54,012 bases of DNA from Actinomycetota bacterium (GCA_019347675.1 JAHWKW010000014.1:1-54012), one strand, 5' to 3'; shown: positions 7,478 through 15,372, counted from the stretch's first letter. The notes: generated by a model not told the origin, from the sequence alone. Numbers and translations are program-made.

Positions 7478-8278
7478 ATGTCGCTCGCGTTCCGCTCCGG
7501 TCCGTTCGGGGACCACCCACGGGGGGTGTCCAACGCAACGTTGCCGCGACACGTGCTGTACTTCGAGGACACGCCCAAGCGGGTCCGGGTCGTGTTCCAC
7601 GGTGAGACGGTGGCAGACAGCCGCAACGTGAAGGTGCTGCACGAGACCGGTCAGGTCGCTGCGTACTACTTCCCGCAGGGCGACGTTCGCCCTGGTGTCC
7701 TGCGCGCGGCGGGCGTGCGCGGAGGCACGAACCAGAAGGGGACGGCGGCTGCCTACGACGTCGTCGTCGGTGAGCGGGTGGCGAGACGAGCGGCCTGGTC
7801 CTACGCCGACCCGGCGCCGGCGGCCGCGTTCCTCGCCGGCCACGTCACGTTGGAATGGGACGAGATGGATGCCTGGTTCGAGGAGGACGAGCAGGTCTTC
7901 CTCGAACCCCGCGACCCCTATCACCGCGTCGACGTGCTGCGCAGCTCGCGTCACGTCCGTGTGGAGGTCGCCAACGAGCTCGTCGCCGAGTCGCGTCGAC
8001 CGCGGCTGTTGGTGGAGACCGGCGCCCGGCCCCGCTACTACCTTCCCGCAGACGACGTGCGCACCGATCTGCTGGTCGAGAGCGACACCCGCACCCGGTG
8101 CCAGTACAAGGGACTCGCGTCCTACTGGTCGGTTCGGGCCGGTGGCGGCCTGATCGACGACCTGGTCTGGTCCTACCGTCAGCCGCTGCACGATGGCGAC
8201 CCGATCGCCGACATGTTGTGCTTGCCCCAGGAGCACGACCGCGTCCTGGTGGAGGTCGACGGTGAGCCGGTTGCGTGA
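7478..8278 (+). CDS. Protein with two DUF427 domains
   Basis: A 266-residue protein starting at ATG 7478, with AAGGAGG (7464-7470) 7 nt upstream. It contains two tandem DUF427 units: the first centred on VRVVFHGETVADSRNVKVL with YYFPQGDV (about residues 28-72), the second on HVRVEVANELVAESRRPRLL with RYYLPADDV (about 163-195). The motif of a beta-strand, a Glu/Asp-rich turn and YYxPxxDV is the DUF427 core, a compact beta fold of unknown biochemical function. Each domain is followed by a short segment ending in WSY (RRAAWSYADP, LVWSYRQP). The duplication probably arose from one domain. It stands alone between the oxidoreductase and the convergent anti-sigma gene. Confidence 0.85.
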   Translation: MSLAFRSGPFGDHPRGVSNATLPRHVLYFEDTPKRVRVVFHGETVADSRNVKVLHETGQVAAYYFPQGDVRPGVLRAAGVRGGTNQKGTAAAYDVVVGERVARRAAWSYADPAPAAAFLAGHVTLEWDEMDAWFEEDEQVFLEPRDPYHRVDVLRSSRHVRVEVANELVAESRRPRLLVETGARPRYYLPADDVRTDLLVESDTRTRCQYKGLASYWSVRAGGGLIDDLVWSYRQPLHDGDPIADMLCLPQEHDRVLVEVDGEPVA

Positions 8279-8294
8279 GGCCGGACCTGCCCCG

Positions 8295-8570
8295 TCAGGA
8301 CGCCCGGTGGCCCGCCAGTTCGTCGACGAAGCGCCGGAGCCGCTCGAGGGCCACCTGGTCGACGGGGTCGGCGAACCGTGACAGGCGCTGCTTGAGGTCC
8401 CGGTAGGTGTCGGCCTCCATGCCACAGCGGCGGCAGTGCTCCAGGTGGTCGGCGACCTCGCGCGCCGTGGTCAGCGTCAGTTCACCGTCGAGGTAGCTCT
8501 GCAGCACCCGGGCGACCTCTCCGCAGTCGAGCGTGTCGTCGCGGCGCCGCCGCGGGAACACCCACCTCAT
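8295..8570 (-). CDS. Zinc-finger anti-sigma factor (RsrA-like)
   Basis: A 91-residue cytoplasmic protein with the zinc anti-sigma motif H-x3-C-x2-C in DHLEHCRRCG (about residues 41-50), preceded by the helix LQSYLDGEL typical of these proteins. The upstream Cys near residue 16 (DCGEV) could be the additional ligand seen in RsrA, where disulfide formation releases the sigma factor. Its ATG (8570) overlaps the sigma stop codon by four bases (ATGA), so the two are made together. No transmembrane segment follows, so it is a soluble redox-type regulator rather than a membrane anti-sigma. It should bind and inhibit the ECF factor at 8567-9136. Confidence 0.9.
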   Translation of the reverse strand: MRWVFPRRRRDDTLDCGEVARVLQSYLDGELTLTTAREVADHLEHCRRCGMEADTYRDLKQRLSRFADPVDQVALERLRRFVDELAGHRAS

Positions 8571-9136
8571 CGACGTCCTCCCCGTACGTGACCGGATCCG
8601 CGCAGCTCATCGCGCATGTTCTTCCTCGCCCGATGCAGCCGGCTCATCACCGTCCCGGCCGGGATGCCCAGTGCATCGGCGGCCTCCCGGTACGTCAACC
8701 CGTCGATGCCGACCAGGACGACGACCGCGCGGTGCTTGTCGGACAGCGACCGCAGAGCGTCGGCGACCGCGGGATCGAGCGCATCGGCCAGGACGTGCTC
8801 CTCTGGGCCGGTGCGCCCGTCCGCGCCCCGCGCCCGGGTCCTGCCGAGGATGTTCTCGGAGAACTCAGAGATCACCGGACGACGCCGGCGCAGCTGGTTC
8901 TTCCAGGTGTTGCGCAGGATGGTGAGCAGCCACGCGCGCGGATGACGACCGTCGAAGCGGTCCACGGCGCGGTACGCACGGACCAGAGCATCCTGCACGA
9001 GGTCCTCCGCGGCATGCGGGTCGCCGGTCAACCGGCGCGCGACCCGCAGCATCACCTCCAGCTCGGGGACGACGTAGGCGCGGAAGGCGTCGTCGCGTTC
9101 GGTCGAGGTCGTCGGCTCCGGATCCATCAGAGCCAT
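8567..9136 (-). CDS. ECF sigma factor (SigR/SigH-like)
   Basis: A 189-residue sigma-70 family factor with region 2 (LTGDPHAAEDLVQDALVRAY, residues about 36-55) and RFDGRHPRAWLLTILRNTW, the -10 recognition helix of SigR-type ECF factors. It also has region 4 with ALGIPAGTVMSRLHRARKNM. The stop overlaps the start of the zinc anti-sigma gene, the arrangement of the sigR-rsrA thiol-stress module in Streptomyces. Two in-frame starts exist (9136 and Met4 at 9127); neither has a clear ribosome site, so the N-terminus is uncertain. It probably directs an oxidative or disulfide-stress regulon and its own operon. Confidence 0.92.
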   Translation of the reverse strand: MALMDPEPTTSTERDDAFRAYVVPELEVMLRVARRLTGDPHAAEDLVQDALVRAYRAVDRFDGRHPRAWLLTILRNTWKNQLRRRRPVISEFSENILGRTRARGADGRTGPEEHVLADALDPAVADALRSLSDKHRAVVVLVGIDGLTYREAADALGIPAGTVMSRLHRARKNMRDELRGSGHVRGGRR

Positions 9137-9639
9137 CCGCGGGCTGCCCGCATGGTGCGTCGCATCGCTGGTCGACCGATCGCGGGACAGTTCGCCCCGT
9201 CACCTGCCGCCGCCGTCATGTGCCGGCCCTTCCCTGGTCTCTCAAGGTGGCAACCCGATCGCCACGCCGGAGTCTTCCATGCGCCGCTCGTCTGGCGGTC
9301 GCGGCGGGGCGCGACCCGAAGGGGCTGGACAAGGCGCCCGGCTTCATCGACACGCGCCTGCACCTGGGGCTCGACGCCAGCACCGATCCCGTGGGAGCGA
9401 TGACCTCCGCTGACGACGCGACCCTCCTGGAACGGCATGGAGCGCGCCGCCGCACGGGCCCTGGCTGCCGACATCACGGCGCTCAATGAGATGCGGGCCG
9501 TCGTTCGCGCCGGCGAGTTCACCGGTCCGATCCGCCCCCGAACCCCATCCGTATGACCTGGCGTGGCTGGTCGCCACACACGGCCACGTCACGGCGTCTC
9601 CGCCGGCGACTCACGATCTGTCGGATGGGGACCCAGCGC
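9137..9639. other. Gene-poor stretch upstream of the ECF sigma gene
   Basis: About 500 bases without an intact gene. It must hold the promoter of the ECF sigma operon on the minus strand. On the plus strand, 9276-9556 has strongly GC-ending codons in two successive frames and is described separately as a possible gene remnant. No hairpin terminator or RNA gene was recognised. Confidence 0.5.
9276..9556 (+). pseudogene. Possible frame-shifted coding remnant
   Basis: From about 9276 the plus strand reads APGFIDTRLHLGLD and DASTDPVGAMTSADDATLLE with almost only G/C third positions, then becomes poor. Another frame takes over at ATG 9437 and reads MERAAARALAADITALNEMR and AVVRAGEFTGPIRPRTPSV to TGA at 9556. 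The two good stretches meet near 9425-9437 and would join by a one-base shift. An in-frame ATG at 9400 could start a roughly 50-residue product. No family is recognised. It may be a small frameshifted gene, a sequencing error or chance codon bias. Confidence 0.3.
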
Positions 9640-10746
9640 TCAGCGGACCGAGACGATGTGGTCGCCGACCTCCACCAGGTCGAACAGTTCGATGATGTCG
9701 TCGTTGGACAGGCGAACGCAGCCGTGGGACGCATCGCGGCCGAGCGAATCGACGTTGGCGGTCCCGTGGAAGCGGATGCCGGCTGCATCCCAGTTGAGCG
9801 CCCGCAGCCCGAGCGGATTGTTGGGTCCTGGTTCGATCCGCCGTGGTAGCCCGCGACCCCAGCCGTTGGGGGCGGGGTTGGTCCACACCGGGTTCGGGCG
9901 CTTTAGCGTCACATGGTGGATGCCGGTCGGCGTGGGGTAGTTCCCCGTCCCGACCGCCACCACGTAGGAGCGCACACGCCGCCCGTCGACCCACAGGTCG
10001 AGCTGGTGGTCGCTCTGCCGGAGGAACAGGATGCGGCGGTACGCAGCCGTGGTCTTGTCGGGCTGCACGGCCACGGTGGCCACGTCGACGCTGGTCGCCA
10101 GCCCCTCAGGTGAACCCGCCTGGGTCACCGCGTGCATGAGACCCTCGATCGTCGCCCCCTGGTTCACGGTGCGGCCGGGCTGCTCGGGGACGATCGTGGG
10201 TCGGGCGCGGTCGTAGGCCAGTTGGGCGTCGACCGGTTCGAGGTGAAGCTCGTCAGCGATCCGGGCGACGAGGTCACGTGCCTTCGCCGTCGGGTACTGC
10301 AGCGTGGCGTCGCCGGTGAACGGCACCGTGTCGCCGCGCCAGCGAACCTCGGCCAGCGTCGTCCACGACACGTTCCGTGACGTGTTGACGGCGGCTTCGG
10401 CGACGTCACCAGCCGTGGTGCTCACACCCAGCTCCCGGGGTGTCGTCTCCCACGTGCGGTCCTCGAACCGCAGCGTGATGCGGCGGTCGAGACGCGACGC
10501 CAGGACCGCGTCGACGGCTGCGGTGGCCTCGTCGACGGTCATACCACCCACGTCCACGCCGTTGATCTCCGCACCGGGCAGTGCCCGGTCCTGCCACGTG
10601 CGGCGGTAGTCGGCCATGTCGAGCGCGACGGCGGCCGTGCCCGACCCCAGGATCAGGACCGCGGCGGCCGCGAGCGCCGTGACGGCCGCCCACCAACTGC
10701 CGGGATCCCCGCGCTGACGTGACGTCCAGGACACCGACGACGTCAT
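9640..10746 (-). CDS. L,D-transpeptidase (YkuD) with N-terminal peptidoglycan-binding domain
   Basis: A 368-residue membrane-anchored enzyme. ATG 10746 is preferred because GAGGGGG sits 4-5 nt upstream, inside the alternative GTG start at 10758. After a short cytoplasmic segment a hydrophobic helix (AAVTALAAAAVLILGSGTAA, about residues 20-40) anchors it. The middle carries a VanW-type PG_binding_4 domain (GVDVGGMTVDEATAAV onward). The C-terminal YkuD catalytic domain has RFHGTANVDSLGRDASHGCVRLS, with the catalytic Cys in SHGCVR and the His in FHG. It forms 3-3 cross-links in peptidoglycan or attaches proteins to it. It is encoded 174 nt downstream of a same-strand coiled-coil gene. Confidence 0.92.
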   Translation of the reverse strand: MTSSVSWTSRQRGDPGSWWAAVTALAAAAVLILGSGTAAVALDMADYRRTWQDRALPGAEINGVDVGGMTVDEATAAVDAVLASRLDRRITLRFEDRTWETTPRELGVSTTAGDVAEAAVNTSRNVSWTTLAEVRWRGDTVPFTGDATLQYPTAKARDLVARIADELHLEPVDAQLAYDRARPTIVPEQPGRTVNQGATIEGLMHAVTQAGSPEGLATSVDVATVAVQPDKTTAAYRRILFLRQSDHQLDLWVDGRRVRSYVVAVGTGNYPTPTGIHHVTLKRPNPVWTNPAPNGWGRGLPRRIEPGPNNPLGLRALNWDAAGIRFHGTANVDSLGRDASHGCVRLSNDDIIELFDLVEVGDHIVSVR

Positions 10747-10920
10747 GGGCCCCCTCACATCGATGCCTGGCTGATCCGTCTTCGGGTCAGCTCGCTTCGG
10801 GTCAGTCTCGCTTCGACCGTACGCCTTTCAACTTCGCGCTCTTGTCCGGCGGGACCATCGAGCGGACAGTGCCGTCCGTCAGATATCGCCCTCGGCGGGC
10901 CCCGGCGCCCCGCGCCGTGC

Positions 10921-11418
10921 TCAGCTGGGGAACGCGGGGGGACGGCTCGCCGAGTGCCACAGCTCGTCATCGACGACCTGGAGCACCAACTCGTCCAGCA
11001 GCTGTGGGCTGAAGTCCAGCAGTCGCCACATCTCGATCGAGTCGCCGACCTCGCTGGTCCAGCGGGCGAGCACCTCGTCGTCATCTCGGTCGAGTTCGAT
11101 GAGCAACGTCCTGCGCGGTGTGCGCCGGACCGTGGTGACCTCTGAGACGAACTCCTCGCCCGACTCGCTCCAGCCGGAGCGAGACACCACCGACTCCGCT
11201 GCCTCGGCCTCGAGCTGGCCGAGCAACGCTTGCAGGCGCTCGACCAGCTCGGCGTGCCGCCTGCCACGGGCTTGACTGCGGGCCTCCGCGCGGCTCGCCT
11301 CTCGCTCGGCCCGTCCGCGCTCGTCACGGAGCTGTTGCTGTTCGGCGTCCTGGCGCTCCTGTTCCAGCTCGACGTTCCGCTCCAGCCTCGCGCGTAGCGC
11401 GTCTTGGAAGTCGTCCAT
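10921..11418 (-). CDS. Coiled-coil hypothetical protein
   Basis: A 165-residue protein beginning at ATG 11418. Residues about 5-75 are a charged heptad-rich helix full of Arg, Glu, Gln and Ala (LERNVELEQERQDAEQQQLR and following), a likely long coiled coil. The remainder (VRRTPRRTLLIELDRDDDEV onward) looks like a small globular domain of strands and helices. No signal peptide or membrane segment is present. I do not recognise the family. It is divergent from the phosphatase-like gene at 11520 and upstream of the L,D-transpeptidase on the same strand. Confidence 0.75.
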   Translation of the reverse strand: MDDFQDALRARLERNVELEQERQDAEQQQLRDERGRAEREASRAEARSQARGRRHAELVERLQALLGQLEAEAAESVVSRSGWSESGEEFVSEVTTVRRTPRRTLLIELDRDDDEVLARWTSEVGDSIEMWRLLDFSPQLLDELVLQVVDDELWHSASRPPAFPS

Positions 11419-11484
11419 GTGGCACTCCGTCGATCGAGATCGTCTGTGTGGCTTCGCCGCCGCGGACGGCCGCCGTCGGCTGCG

Positions 11485-11512
11485 TTGGCGGAGCGGCTGT
11501 TATGGGTAGCCT
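11485..11512 (+). promoter_or_regulatory. Promoter, leaderless type, for the phosphatase-like gene
   Basis: TTGGCG (11485-11490) and TAGCCT (11507-11512) are separated by 16 bp and followed after 7 nt by ATG 11520. This fits a sigma-70-type promoter whose transcript starts at or next to the start codon. Confidence 0.55.
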
Positions 11513-11519
11513 CCCGACC

Positions 11520-11942
11520 ATGGACGAGCCACCGTTCGAGATCGTCCCGGGCTTGTACCAGTCCGGGACGCCCGGGCAGGTCGACGCCGACGTGGTGATG
11601 AACCTACAGATGCGGCCGCCCAGCTACCTCCCGGACCAGCCGCAGGCCGAACAGTTCATCTCGATGTGGTGGCCGATCCATGACGGCCCGATGCCCGACG
11701 CGCGGATGGTGCGGTCGCTGGCCACGTTCATCTCGCGGCTGCTCGACGAGGACCGGAGGGTGCTGATCCACTGCGCGGCTGGGAACAACCGCTCCGGTCT
11801 GGTCGTCGCACGCACGCTGATCGAGCGGGGCCGCTCACCGCAGCAGGCGATCGGCGCGGTGCGCAGGGCCATCCCGAGCGCGCTGTCGAACCCCGAGTTC
11901 GAGAGCTGGCTGCTGAAGGAACGGCCGCGCGAGCGGTCGTAG
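11520..11942 (+). CDS. Dual-specificity/tyrosine phosphatase-like protein
   Basis: A 140-residue protein with the phosphatase P-loop HCAAGNNRSG (about residues 81-90), which matches the HCx5R signature with catalytic Cys and Arg in place. The upstream Asp-containing loop is WPIHDGPMPD (about 49-58), where the general acid is expected. ATG 11520 is chosen over ATG 11502 because a -10 hexamer TAGCCT lies 7 nt before it and there is no ribosome site for either. The size corresponds to a bare DSP-type catalytic domain. The substrate is unknown; protein phosphotyrosine, phosphoinositide or RNA phosphate are all possible in this superfamily. It ends in TAG. Confidence 0.85.
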   Translation: MDEPPFEIVPGLYQSGTPGQVDADVVMNLQMRPPSYLPDQPQAEQFISMWWPIHDGPMPDARMVRSLATFISRLLDEDRRVLIHCAAGNNRSGLVVARTLIERGRSPQQAIGAVRRAIPSALSNPEFESWLLKERPRERS

Positions 11943-11969
11943 CCGGCGCCCTGCCCACTCGTCCGGTGG

Positions 11970-11983
11970 CGAACATCTGTTCG
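11970..11983. promoter_or_regulatory. Candidate LexA (SOS) box upstream of pcm
   Basis: The 14-mer CGAACATCTGTTCG matches the Gram-positive LexA operator core CGAAC-N4-GTTCG at all ten fixed positions. It lies 8 bp upstream of a -10-like CATACT (11991-11996) and 20 bp from the GTG start at 12003, overlapping the expected -35 region, a typical repressor position. No second copy was seen in the window. Confidence 0.6.
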
Positions 11984-11990
11984 TGGGGGC

Positions 11991-11996
11991 CATACT
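11991..11996 (+). promoter_or_regulatory. -10 element of the pcm promoter
   Basis: CATACT, four of six matches to TATAAT, ends 6 nt before the GTG start of pcm, and no ribosome-binding site lies between. This suggests a leaderless transcript. The LexA-like box at 11970-11983 covers the -35 region. Confidence 0.45.
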
Positions 11997-12002
11997 CGCG
12001 TC

Positions 12003-12638
12003 GTGGCATCCTCGACTGAGCAGCTGGTGCGCGCCGCGATCGCAAGCGGCGTTCGTGACGAACGTGTCCTGGAGGCGTTGCGGTCCGTACCGCGACACCA
12101 CTTCGTCCCTGACGACCGTCTCGACCGCGCCTACATAGACCGTCCACTCCCGATCGGCCACGACCAGGTGACGACCCAGCCGTCGCTGGTGGCCGCGATG
12201 GTCGAAGCCCTGCAGCTGTCGGGCTCCGAGCGGGTTTTGGAGGTCGGGACGGGCCTGGGCTACCAGGCGGCCGTCCTGGCGCAGCTCGCCGCCGAGGTTT
12301 GGAGCGTCGAGCGGTTCGAGGATCTCGCCGAGCAGGCCCGCGCCAACCTCGCCGCCGCCGACGTCGACCACGTCGAGGTGGTCGTGGGCGACGGGAGCCA
12401 GGGCCTGGCGGAACAGGCCCCGTACGACGCGATCGTGGTCGCAGCCGCCTACCCGCAGGTCCCTCCGCCGCTGATCGAGCAGCTGCGGGTCGGCGGAACG
12501 CTGGTCCAGCCCGTCGGCCCCGGAGGCGCCGAGGACGTGACCCTGTTCGTCCGCGACCACGACGGCCTGGTTGCGCAGCGCTCGGTGATCGGCGCCCACT
12601 TCGTTCCGTTGCATGGCCGGCACGGTTTCCCGACCTGA
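12003..12638 (+). CDS. pcm: Protein-L-isoaspartate O-methyltransferase
   Basis: A 211-residue SAM-dependent methyltransferase starting at GTG 12003. PCMT features in order: the N-terminal helical cap with RSVPRHHFVPDD (about residues 28-39), the substrate loop GHDQVTTQPSLVAAMVEAL (family consensus GYGQTxSQP), SAM motif I VLEVGTGLGYQAAVLAQL (about 79-96), the acidic SVERFEDLA, and LVQPVGPGG. It repairs isoaspartyl residues formed by ageing or stress. The next gene starts 9 nt after the stop, so the two are cotranscribed. The promoter carries a LexA-like operator, an unusual association for this enzyme. Related small-molecule methyltransferases share the fold, but the motif set favours PCMT. 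Confidence 0.9.
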   Translation: MASSTEQLVRAAIASGVRDERVLEALRSVPRHHFVPDDRLDRAYIDRPLPIGHDQVTTQPSLVAAMVEALQLSGSERVLEVGTGLGYQAAVLAQLAAEVWSVERFEDLAEQARANLAAADVDHVEVVVGDGSQGLAEQAPYDAIVVAAAYPQVPPPLIEQLRVGGTLVQPVGPGGAEDVTLFVRDHDGLVAQRSVIGAHFVPLHGRHGFPT

Positions 12639-12646
12639 GGAGCACC

Positions 12647-13378
12647 ATGGACACCCTGGAGACCGGTGACATCCACTTCCTGTACAAGCCCGTGGTCGAG
12701 GAGGAGCATCCCCAGGGCCTCGTCGACGTCCAGGACTTCTTCGTCGTGCTGCACCCGCGTGGACGCGACACCTTCCGGTTGGTGGTGGTGGGACGCAAGC
12801 GTCTGCCCGAGATCGGCGACACGGAGCGGCTGTGGGGCTTCGTCAAGGAGGTGACCGACGACGCCGACGGGCTGCGGGATGCGCTCGGTCCTGCCGAGTA
12901 CGACACGGCCACTGTTGGCCGACGTCATCAGCCGGGCGCTCGGCCCGCCGGTCAGGGTGTGTACGCCCTGGTGCGGCGCGGACGTGACACGTTCGTCGCC
13001 TACCAGCTCGACTCCCCCGACCAGCCCGGTGACGTGCAGCAGGTCCTGCGGATCGCGCCGGAGGCACGGTTCGTGCTGGCGGTGAAGAACCCCGACGTGG
13101 GTGCTCCGCCCGGCGCTGGCCTGCCGCCCGACGCCCGCGCGGACCTCCCGCCCGACCTGCACGAACGCTTCGACGGCCGTCGCTGGCTGGCAGCCGACCC
13201 GCCGGCGTTCCTCGACCACGAGGGTGCCGAGTTCGTCCTGATCGGGGCGCGCGAGGACGTCGACGTCAACGGCACGCCGGCGCTGCACCCGGACGACGCC
13301 GCCGACCTGATGCGTCAGCTCGACCTCGACCGTCGGGAGCATCCGCCCACGCCGCTCCGTGACGGAGCGTGGACCTGA
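12647..13378 (+). CDS. Conserved hypothetical protein, cotranscribed with pcm
   Basis: A 243-residue acidic cytoplasmic protein. ATG 12647 follows a GAGG at 12636-12639 and lies 9 nt after the pcm stop. It begins METGDIHFLYKP-like (DIHFLYKPVVEEEHPQGLVD), then alternates strand-rich segments such as DFFVVLHPRGRDTFRLVVVG with linkers, and repeats a similar pattern around GVYALVRRGRDTFVAYQLD. The half-repeats VLHPRGRDTFRLVVVG and ALVRRGRDTFVAYQLD suggest an internal duplication. Relatives with the VEEEHP-DVQ motif are widely annotated as hypothetical; no biochemical role is known to me. Confidence 0.8.
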   Translation: MDTLETGDIHFLYKPVVEEEHPQGLVDVQDFFVVLHPRGRDTFRLVVVGRKRLPEIGDTERLWGFVKEVTDDADGLRDALGPAEYDTATVGRRHQPGARPAGQGVYALVRRGRDTFVAYQLDSPDQPGDVQQVLRIAPEARFVLAVKNPDVGAPPGAGLPPDARADLPPDLHERFDGRRWLAADPPAFLDHEGAEFVLIGAREDVDVNGTPALHPDDAADLMRQLDLDRREHPPTPLRDGAWT

Positions 13379-13530
13379 GACGGGGGAGCGCGCGGCCGTC
13401 GGTCACGCGTGTCCAGATGGACATCACCCGGTCTTGGAGGTGCACGGACGTGGGGCGTCCGCCGCTGCGTCGCAACGGCCGATCAGCCACCCTGGTCACG
13501 AAGGACACAGCCTACGACCAGGAGGACGCT

Positions 13531-13932
13531 ATGCCCGCCGACGTCATCCCATCCAGCCACCGTGATCTGCTCGACAAGGCCGGCTTCGCCCACGTCGCGT
13601 CGCTCGGCCCGGATGGCAACCCGCAGTCGCACCCGGTGTGGTACGACTTCCAGGACGGACAACTGTGCTTCAGCACGACGAAGTCGCGGCAGAAGTTCCG
13701 CAACGTCAGCCGCCACCCGCGGGTTGCCGTCTCGATCCTCGATCCCGACAACCCCTACCGCTACCTCGAGATTCGCGGTGAAGTCGCCGCGATCGAAGAC
13801 GACCCCCATAAGAAGTTCATCGACTTCCTCGCGGGCAAGTACCTGGGCGAGGACGAGTACCCCAACAAGCAGCCGGACGCTGAGCGGGTGATCATCAGGA
13901 TCGAACCTGAACACGCCGCCACCATGGGCTGA
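13531..13932 (+). CDS. PPOX-class F420-dependent oxidoreductase-type protein
   Basis: A 133-residue flavin/deazaflavin-binding split-barrel protein of the pyridoxamine-phosphate-oxidase-like superfamily (Rv1155 type). ATG 13531 follows AGGAGG with 5-nt spacing. Diagnostic stretches are FAHVASLGPDGNPQSHPVWY near the N-terminus, STTKSRQKFRNVSRHPRVAV in the centre (cofactor phosphate contact) and YLEIRGEVAAIEDD. In actinobacteria this class usually binds F420 and reduces small substrates. It is a single-gene unit followed by a strong hairpin at 13988-14039. It could bind FMN instead; the sequence alone does not decide. Confidence 0.88.
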   Translation: MPADVIPSSHRDLLDKAGFAHVASLGPDGNPQSHPVWYDFQDGQLCFSTTKSRQKFRNVSRHPRVAVSILDPDNPYRYLEIRGEVAAIEDDPHKKFIDFLAGKYLGEDEYPNKQPDAERVIIRIEPEHAATMG

Positions 13933-13987
13933 TCACCTGCGGTGGATCGGCTGTATCCACGGTGAGAGCCAACAACTCTCACACACC

Positions 13988-14039
13988 GACCACGCGACTT
14001 TCCGGTCGGCCCTGCGGGGGCCGGTCGGGCCGCGTGGTC
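13988..14039. terminator. Bidirectional terminator-like hairpin
   Basis: GACCACGCG (13988-13996) pairs perfectly with CGCGTGGTC (14031-14039). Inside is a second GC stem (CGGCCC with GGGCCG around TGCG). It lies between the convergent PPOX and sigma-factor genes, exactly where a shared terminator is expected. It lacks a clear T tract. Confidence 0.6.
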
Positions 14040-14043
14040 GTGG

Positions 14044-15198
14044 CTACGCAGCGACCAATTCGCCGTGGAGGCCGGTGAGGTCGTAGTCGGCTGCCGGGTG
14101 ACGGAGCTTGGCGAGCGCGAGCTTCTCGAGCTGGCGGATCCGTTCACGGCTCATGCCGAAATCATCCCCGATCTCGGCCAACGTGCGCTCCTGGCCGTCG
14201 ACGAAACCGAAGCGCAGCATGATGATGCGCCGTTCACGCTCGTCGAGGCTGGACAGGGCCCGCTCGATCTGGCGGCGGGCGTCGTGGGACCAGGCCGACT
14301 GCTCGGGGCTGATCGCCTCTTGGTCAGCGATCAGGTCGCCCATGCTCGCGTCGCCGTCCTCACCGACCGGGGCGTCGAGCGACGCCGTGCGCTCCAGGGC
14401 GTCACGGACCTCGTGGATGCGCTCCACGGTGAGCTCGACGGCCTCGGCGATCTCCGCGTCGGTGGGATCACGACCGAGCTCCTGACGCAGGTCGATCTCG
14501 GTCCGCGTAATCTTCGCCGACAGCTCCCACACGTGGGCCGGAACACGGATCGTGGTCGCCTTTCCGGACACGCCCCGCTGCAGGGCCTGACGGATCCACC
14601 ACACCGCGTAGGTGGAGAACTTGTAGCCCTTGGTGTGGTCGAACTTCTCGACGGCACGCATCAGGCCGAGGTTGCCCTCCTGGATCAGCTCGAGCATGTC
14701 CAGGCCGCGGCCCAGCCAGCGCTTGGCTTGCGCGACGACCAGCCGCAGGTTGGCCCGGACCATGTGCTCCTGTGCGCGTTCGCCGCCACGGGCGATCCGC
14801 CGCAGCGTGGCGCGCCGACGCGGCGACATCGTCTGCTCGTCGTCCTCCAGCATCCGCTTCGCGGCGAGCCCGGCCCGGTACCGCTTCGTGAGGTCCTGCT
14901 CGCGCTCGGCGTCGAGAAGTTCCGTGCGGCCAGCCAGGTTGAGGTACTGGCGCACGGAGTCGGTGGTGTGCGTCAGCTGACGGACCTGCCGCTCGGCGTC
15001 GGAGTCGGCGGACGTGTCGTCGATGATCGGGATATCGCGCTCACGCGCACGGTCGAGGACGTCGCCGACCGAGGTCTCCTCGTCAGCGAGCGGGTCCTCG
15101 ATCCGCTCGAGCTCGGAGACCAGCAGGTAGCCTCGCTCACCGGCACGCTCGAGCACATCGGTCAGCGTGTCGCTGGTAGCAAGCTCACTGATGGTCAC
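14044..15198 (-). CDS. RNA polymerase sigma factor, principal-like (group 1/2)
   Basis: A 384-residue sigma-70 factor. GTG 15198 follows AAGGAG with 5-nt spacing. The N-terminus (about 1-75) is an acidic region 1.1-like domain. Region 1.2 is DSVRQYLNLAGRTELLDAER, region 2 contains AKRWLGRGLDMLELIQEGNL and YKFSTYAVWWIRQALQRGVS, region 3 follows, and region 4.2 is TLAEIGDDFGMSRERIRQLE. Region 2.4 differs from the usual WWIRQAITRAIADQ of the primary factor, and the start after region 2.4 reads KATTIRVPAHVWE. This favours a group 2 paralogue (HrdA/SigB type) rather than the essential factor. The gene upstream on the same strand encodes a HelD-type protein that acts on RNA polymerase. The gene ends in TAG. 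Confidence 0.88.
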   Translation of the reverse strand: MTISELATSDTLTDVLERAGERGYLLVSELERIEDPLADEETSVGDVLDRARERDIPIIDDTSADSDAERQVRQLTHTTDSVRQYLNLAGRTELLDAEREQDLTKRYRAGLAAKRMLEDDEQTMSPRRRATLRRIARGGERAQEHMVRANLRLVVAQAKRWLGRGLDMLELIQEGNLGLMRAVEKFDHTKGYKFSTYAVWWIRQALQRGVSGKATTIRVPAHVWELSAKITRTEIDLRQELGRDPTDAEIAEAVELTVERIHEVRDALERTASLDAPVGEDGDASMGDLIADQEAISPEQSAWSHDARRQIERALSSLDERERRIIMLRFGFVDGQERTLAEIGDDFGMSRERIRQLEKLALAKLRHPAADYDLTGLHGELVAA

Positions 15199-15372
15199 AT
15201 GGGCTCCTTTTCGGCATAGGGAGAGAAAGATCCGGGCGTGGGTAGTTCAACGGTAACGACAGCCCGCACGGCCGGACTGCGCCTCACACCTGAACAACGC
15301 GGGGGGCGCCGTGACCCTTCCCGTACGAACGGACGGGTGCGTCGCCGCGCCGTGCGAACAGCCGACGGCTAC

